A stretch of 64,000 nucleotides of DNA, from assembly GCA_034008185.1 (NCBI GenBank), contig CM067087.1:43108590-43172589 (forward strand), given 5' to 3'. The position numbers and the translations under genes are program-made. Each line of letters begins with the position of its first letter. Position 1 is the stretch's first letter. This stretch comes from Gorsachius magnificus. Its lineage: Eukaryota; Chordata; Aves; Pelecaniformes; Ardeidae. Positions 13,341-64,000 of the stretch are shown piece by piece. Below the pieces are notes generated by a model. The model made no database searches. It saw only the letters and a program-made list of their open reading frames with translations, and was not told the origin of the DNA.

Positions 13341-13973
13341 TTTAAACACTTAACCTTTCCACATAGGATAAGTTGGTGTTGTGTCCCACTGGATTCATTT
13401 TTTAAATTTCAGTTTCAATTCATCATCATTCAAAAATTCATAACAATTCATATTGCAATATATTTGTGTTACTGATATAGCACTGAAAACGCCATCAAGC
13501 TTGACTTGATCCTCAGAACAATATGAGATCAGTATCTTCAGTGAATGTAAAGAGGAACGTACTAACTCCTCATTAGTGGTGTGGCTTCTTACCAGAATTT
13601 CCTGGTTTAGCTAAAGAAAACCCAAAAAGTTCATTGAATGATAGTGCAAAAATCACGTGCATTTTTATAAAATGGAATGAGAATGTTTCTCTTAGTGCCT
13701 GTGAGTGGAGTTGGGAGAAGCTTTAAAACGTATGACCATGCCGGTTTGCTCACCACCTCGAGATAAATAAAATGGTAAAGAAGGCAGCAAGAACTCCTTA
13801 TCCCAAAGGGGACGTGGGGGTGAGCTCCTTGTGGCGGAGCAGTGAAGGCATTTGAAAACCTCACCCCCTGCCAGTGCCATCCGGAGCAGTGAAATACGTG
13901 CCACGAGCCAGACCACGCTCCCGCTGCGTTGCCAGATGTTGCCATCCAGCTGTTACTTCCAGGCTCCAAGGGG

Positions 13974-13991
13974 AAAAAAAAAAAAAAAAAA
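13974..13991. repeat. Poly(A) run
   Basis: 18 consecutive A. No retroposed sequence was recognised next to it. Confidence 0.85.
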
Positions 13992-15985
13992 TAGCCAATT
14001 AATTGCATGCATGTGGCAGCTTCATTAAAACGCGTGCAGCCAAGTGGGACATGGTTTTGTCTTTTACATTTGTGGAATAGTAATTTCAGCGCCATCAATG
14101 TCTCTTTAGCACAACGCTGTCTGCTCCTGTTCAGCAGAGATCCTCCACCCCCAGACAGCCCATCCGCTCACTCGTACGCAATGTACCCAGGAGAAGGCCT
14201 TCAGGGTAGGTAGGTGCATCGTGTGGAGACCCTTTGGAGTCAATGCTGAAGGCAAATGCGAGCTGATTCGTTATAATTTCCTTCCCACGCCAATTAGTGG
14301 TGGTTTTCCTGCGAGTTGGCATAAGTGGGCATTTCTTTTTTAGCTGCATTCAAAAAGCAAGTTTCATGGAGGAAGACCCAAACTAAGGGAGGACATCTAT
14401 TGAACAGCTCGCTACTAATATCCTTCAGCTGCAACGTGAGATGGGAGGAAGGACAATCGCATGGCAGCATCTTCCAAAAGGCAAAAAATGTGAGCATCCT
14501 GGCTACATTTTAGTCCGTGAGAACCAGAAATACTTATAAAATCCACTATTTATATAGCATATGCTACAACAAAGCTATCGCTGAAATGCGTAGCTTCTGC
14601 CATCTTCCCAGCTAGCAGTAACACCAGGCGTGATACTGTAGGAATTAACCCTGCAGCTTGGAGACCTGGGATCTGACCCAAAAGCATTCCGGAAACAGCG
14701 GTATTTCATTATTATTTCCATAGGGTTTTGAGTCAGAATCTGTTTAAGGTAAATCACCCTCTGGTTATTACAGGGCACTGCTCTGAAAATGTCCTCCAGC
14801 TACTCATCGGGCAAGGATGTAATTTACAGAGCTGTCACCTCAATTGTGCTCATCACGTCATGGTTGCTAGAAGGAAAGCTCCCAGCTATTTCCAGGCTTG
14901 CGCTTCACCTGTTGTATTATTGAAGAGTTCTTGGATTCTTCCACTTGCCAAACATGAGAAAGGTAATTAGATCTGAATCCTACACATTGCTACAGCCACG
15001 TAACCGTCTTTAAAATACAAAGATAAACTACTACATGGTGCGGGAGACTGCAGAGAGGGCTACTATACTTGCTATTTATTTGAGAAATAAGAAGGAGAAA
15101 GGAGGGACAGGAAAGCCCAAAAGCAGAGCTTTCTTAGCAGGGGATGCAGAGGCCAGGTGGGAATCCACCCAAAAAAAGGACCTTGGCCTTTGCAACCCAG
15201 ACGTGCCACGTTTCATCAGAGCACGTTCTCCTTCGGGCCGGCTGTGCGGGCTCAGTGCACAAGGGCAAACACAGCGATTGCCTGGCTGGCTGATGAATTA
15301 GTAATAATCAGATATAAAATGCTTCTGTACTGTGAGGTACTGAAGGCCGTGCTACCTGTCATTGGAAATGTAATTTCCTCTTGATTTGCGGTGGAGTTAA
15401 GGACCTGGCCTCCATCCGTCCCATCACTGGCTGGCCGGTGGCCTTGCGCTTGGGCTAATCTGGGGAGCTGGAGCACAGCTGACCTGCTGAGCCACTCAAA
15501 GCCAAGAAAACAGAACAGTGAGGCTCCCCAAATAAAATTAATAATAAGAAAAATGATGAAAATAAGCTCTTGGCAGTACCTAGTGCGTCACACATCACTT
15601 GGGTGGGTGCAAGGTGGTGGGACATAACGTGAGGGGGAGCGGGTGCAGGCTTGGTAACCTGCCCCTCCCCTCTGCGGCGATGGGACACGTCCCGCCTCTG
15701 TTTACTGGCGCAACTGGTCACCGCTAGCTCTGGAGAAACACCGTAGTTTGTTCCTTCAGACAAAGATATTTGTCAAAATGGTAACTTTAGTCCTAAATGA
15801 TCGTTTTCTCCAGACTGCCTATTTCATTATTACTTTACGGGGAAGTTTCAGTAAATTCAGCCCTGTAGTGACCTATGAGATGTTGGCTACTTCGCTATTT
15901 TACCACAAAATTTTAAAGCAGGAAGGAATCCTTTAAATGAGACTTAAGCACAGTCACTAGAGATTACTACTACCTCTGACAGCAG

Positions 15986-16787
15986 TTTATTCCCATCAAA
16001 TTTAGTTGTAAACATGCTTTGCCAATCTACTTAGATCATATGCTGCCCTCCTGGGATACAAAGAGCCTTTAACATGGATGACTGTTACAGTAAACACACA
16101 ACAACATTTCCTTCAGTGAAATAAACACTCAGAGACCAACATTCATTAGTTAACCTTGGAACTTCAGGTGTAATTTTATAACTTCAGAGCAAAACACTGG
16201 GGAACACAAATGTCTGGATAAAGTCACAAAAAAAACCCAACTCTAAATGACTTTTGCAAGTACCTTAGTGTTTTATAGATCAACAACTTGAAACATCATT
16301 TCATGCTATATTAGTAATCTGAAAACATTTACTTTCACTTTGTCTGGCCTTAAATACTTCTCCATAGTATTGACTTACATAGGCATAATTAAAATTAAGA
16401 TGAAAGTTAAATATAGGCAGAATTATGGCTCCAAATCCATGCAAGTTATACCAACCATATCTCTTTTTACAAAATTCGGCACGCGTGAAGTCAGCCAGAA
16501 ATTCTACTCTGAGGAAACAGAGAGTTTTACATTCAGTTCTCAGTTTGGAAAGATGAAGTTTCACTGAAATGCCATACTCTTTAAACTACAGATTTTGCAC
16601 TGCATGGAGAACTTGTAACCTTCAACAGTCCTGAAACGTGGCTGCTTTATACACATAACACCTTAATAGGAACCAGCTGTACTAGTGTGCTTTTATATTC
16701 TAAGATGACTTTGAAAATTGAAAAGTGGAAAGAGTTTTAAAAAATGAGAAAATTCAGCGGTACGGCTGATGTTACTTTGCAGGCACG
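15986..16787 (-). other. SI: Probable SI 3' UTR with candidate poly(A) signal
   Basis: Sequence downstream of the SI stop on the minus strand. The first canonical AATAAA on that strand is at 15986-15991, about 800 nt after the stop. TATAAA-type variants occur closer (near 16272 and 16645) and could give a shorter UTR. The end of the transcript cannot be fixed without RNA data. Confidence 0.35.
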
Positions 16788-61709
<44,922 letters not shown>

Positions 61710-64000
61710 CTGATTCAAGGACATAAAGGGCACATATGAGCTGATTTTACACAAATAAATCCTCTATACTAAAACAGTTAAAATGCACATAGACTGTATT
61801 TTACTGCAAACACCAGAAACCTTAATAATATCTGCAACCAGATAAACTCTTTCTCTGAAACTCTATTGAGTGAATTCAATGGCACAGAACACACTAAATA
61901 GAAAGGATTTTTTCCTGAATTCAGAGTAGAAACTTGCTTATTAGACAGTCATTCTTTCTTAAAACCACAAGATCCACAGGTAAAATGAACATTTAAAACA
62001 TTTGAGCTGTGACAGATGCTGTATAGTCTGACGAAAAGTCACACGCTGGAGAGGGGGTAAAAGTTATAGTTAGCTTAACATCTGGTAAACATCTGGTTAA
62101 ACATGTACATATGCATAATTTATAATCATGTAAAATATCTACATTTTAATATAATTTTCCAGTATCAGAAATGTCCATATTGCTTTTGTAGAACCTCAAA
62201 TTGAGATAATGGGTCTTAGAGCTTTGATTCGGTGGTGATTTCATGGAGCACAGAAATCTCTGCAAAACCACTCAAGATAAACCCCAGATTTACCAAACAT
62301 AGAAATGTTCGTCACTCTGTCAAGGACTCATCACATCAGAAAACATGTCTGCTGCCATTTTCATTAGCTTCCAAGCAAAAAACCACAGTTGGAGGAGAGA
62401 TATAGTGACTCATTTTCCCTCACATCAATCCACAAATCAATACACTTTCTAAGTCTGTGAGAAACCCATGCTCACTCTCAGTCTTCCCAACTCCCACCAC
62501 AAGAACTCCCTATTTCCCATTTTATAAACTATTTCAGAGTAAAAGAGAAGCACCAATACCCTCCAAGACTGCAGCGATCATGGCTTTGCTGCCTAACTTC
62601 ATATCCTTCATTCATAGGGGAATATTCTAAATACATAAGAACAGAGTTGCTACCTCCATCCTCTTATCCCTTCCTAGACCAGTGAGTATCCCATGCAATG
62701 CAGAATAGCTTGAAAAACAGATTTTCCTAAAGCCTGGTTGTTCAAGCATCTGTGTTCCCTATTTCATAAGCGTGCTTTTCTTTTTCCCCAGCTACTTCTC
62801 ATGAATACTTGTTGACTATTTTCAGCAGTTACTTTACAGTCCAGTGATATTCTTCTAGCTAGATCTTATTCTAGTGGATTTGTAAGCTATAGCTCTGTAT
62901 TTTTGTGGCACATTGAGCTTGCTGCATAAGGAATTAAATACAGAAATGTAAGATTGGTTATGCCTGACACAGGGGAAGGAACAGAGTTCATCCAAATACA
63001 CTGGAGAAGCTGTTATAAAGGCTATTGTTTAGTGTAAAGATGTGAGCTCATCACAGCCTCTGAGCTATAAAACCAGCATATCAGATACCAATACCCTATA
63101 AAGCCAAAGAGAAAGTCAAAGCTTAATTAGAAATAATCCTGAATACAAGAAAACAGTTTATGCTGGAGTACAGTATAAGATGGTTTCTGAATATTGAACT
63201 GGGCACCAAGGACTAAAGGAATAGCTTGTCTATGTGCTGAACTAAAATGTTTCCCCTATGTGCACCCAAACAAACCTCTGTCAGTGGGATATTTGGGGGA
63301 AAAAACCCACACAAACCAAACAAAAACCAACAGTACACCATTCCCCCAAACTTTCTGCTCATGGTAGTTCATTTTTACTGGTGTTTGTCTAATCAAACTT
63401 CATGATGATTTTCCACAGCAGTGAGTAGTTAATAAATATCTACTTTCTTTCAGCATGTCTACCTTTGTTAACCCTGTGATCGGATAGTAAATATCTATTT
63501 GCTTTCCATACTTCTATTCTCTACTATCCTCCTCATTTTCTGGCTTCATCTAGGACATCTTCAGTGCATAAAGAAATCGAGACAGACACTAATCTGCTAA
63601 TATGAGCTTAGGCAAATGATAATTTTCCCACCTGCTGTTCGACTAATGGAAACCACTACCAAATAGTTATGTTATTCTAAGCAGGTACCTGTAGTTTTAC
63701 AGCTCTGCTGGTCGCTGTATTAGAATAGCCTAAAGAAGGACAACCAAAATGCTTCCAGGAGAAAATTTATACAGGAATGAATGGACACACTGGCTTGAGA
63801 CTTTGGCTTGCGTCAGGCCTGTACCTAATAGCTTTCATCGGGGCACAAGTTAAAAGTGATATTTATCTCTAATCTTGTGAAATCTGCAGCGTCTTCACTA
63901 AGGAAAGAACAGATTCAGGAATAATTTATTTTACCTCTAATTACAGAGCAGGTACCCGAATGTTCAAATCTGAATCTGGCCCTACTTTTCTCCTGGTATC
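61710..64000 (-). other. SI: SI upstream intron sequence to window edge
   Basis: No exon encoding the SI membrane anchor, stalk or first half of trefoil 1 was recognised here, so this is probably intron and the N-terminal exons lie beyond the edge. AT-rich, with no interspersed repeat recognised. Confidence 0.6.

Larger units (their letters stand above)
10359..15985. other. Intergenic, no supported gene
   Basis: Single-copy sequence with a GC-rich patch near 11190-11290, a poly(A) run at 13974-13991 and an AT-rich stretch at 13100-13340. Open frames are short and unlike known proteins. No interspersed repeat was recognised. Confidence 0.5.

Noticed and set aside
16301..16567. Overlapping open frames on both strands just past the SI stop
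   Set aside because: They lie in the probable 3' UTR, have no recognisable family and no splice context.
63689..63729. Possible 41-nt SI stalk exon on the minus strand (reads YSNTATSRAVKLQ between AG and GT)
   Set aside because: Its end phase fits the first trefoil exon, but the directly preceding exon must supply the first trefoil cysteines, and this one has none. It is likely a chance match.

Overview
The window is vertebrate nuclear DNA, most likely from a bird. It carries several CR1 non-LTR retrotransposon fragments with the avian-type 3' tail. It also holds a piece of an avian endogenous-retrovirus-type LTR that starts TGTGGTTTAACCC. There are no bacterial-style operons; the one supported gene is a many-exon gene with GT-AG introns. 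The LTR type is, from memory, common in neoavian birds, so Neoaves is a reasonable inference but not proven.

Layout. Positions 1-16787 are mostly single-copy sequence with no gene I can support. They hold one truncated CR1 (4990-5222), an 18-bp minisatellite (9855-9962), simple repeats, a few exon-like plus-strand intervals of low confidence, and stretches that look like conserved regulatory DNA. Positions 16788-61709, on the minus strand, hold 45 coding exons of sucrase-isomaltase (SI). They total 5238 nt, which is 1745 residues plus the TAA stop. The first roughly 80 residues (cytoplasmic tail, membrane anchor, stalk and the first half of trefoil 1) are not found and probably lie beyond 64000. 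Transcription runs right to left, so the 3' UTR extends below 16788.

The encoded protein has the standard SI order: trefoil domain 1, GH31 isomaltase half, degenerate trefoil domain 2, GH31 sucrase half. Every exon joins the next in frame, every splice junction is GT-AG, and no internal stop was seen. Both nucleophile motifs (WIDMNE) and both acid/base motifs (GHWLGDN) are intact, so the gene looks functional. The two halves show a striking mirror of exon lengths (for example 113/113, 126/126, 85/85, 117/117, 85/85, 57/57, 125/125, 89/89, 50/50, 171/171), a direct fossil of the internal tandem duplication. A few introns are present in only one half.

Introns are AT-rich and hold CR1 copies (51700-52290 and 59855-60935), the LTR fragment next to a CR1 tail (38163-38393), microsatellites, and a few exon-like or regulatory-looking islands. 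The most notable island is an open, splice-flanked plus-strand interval at 23951-24055. I found no tRNA, rRNA, CRISPR or other complete gene.
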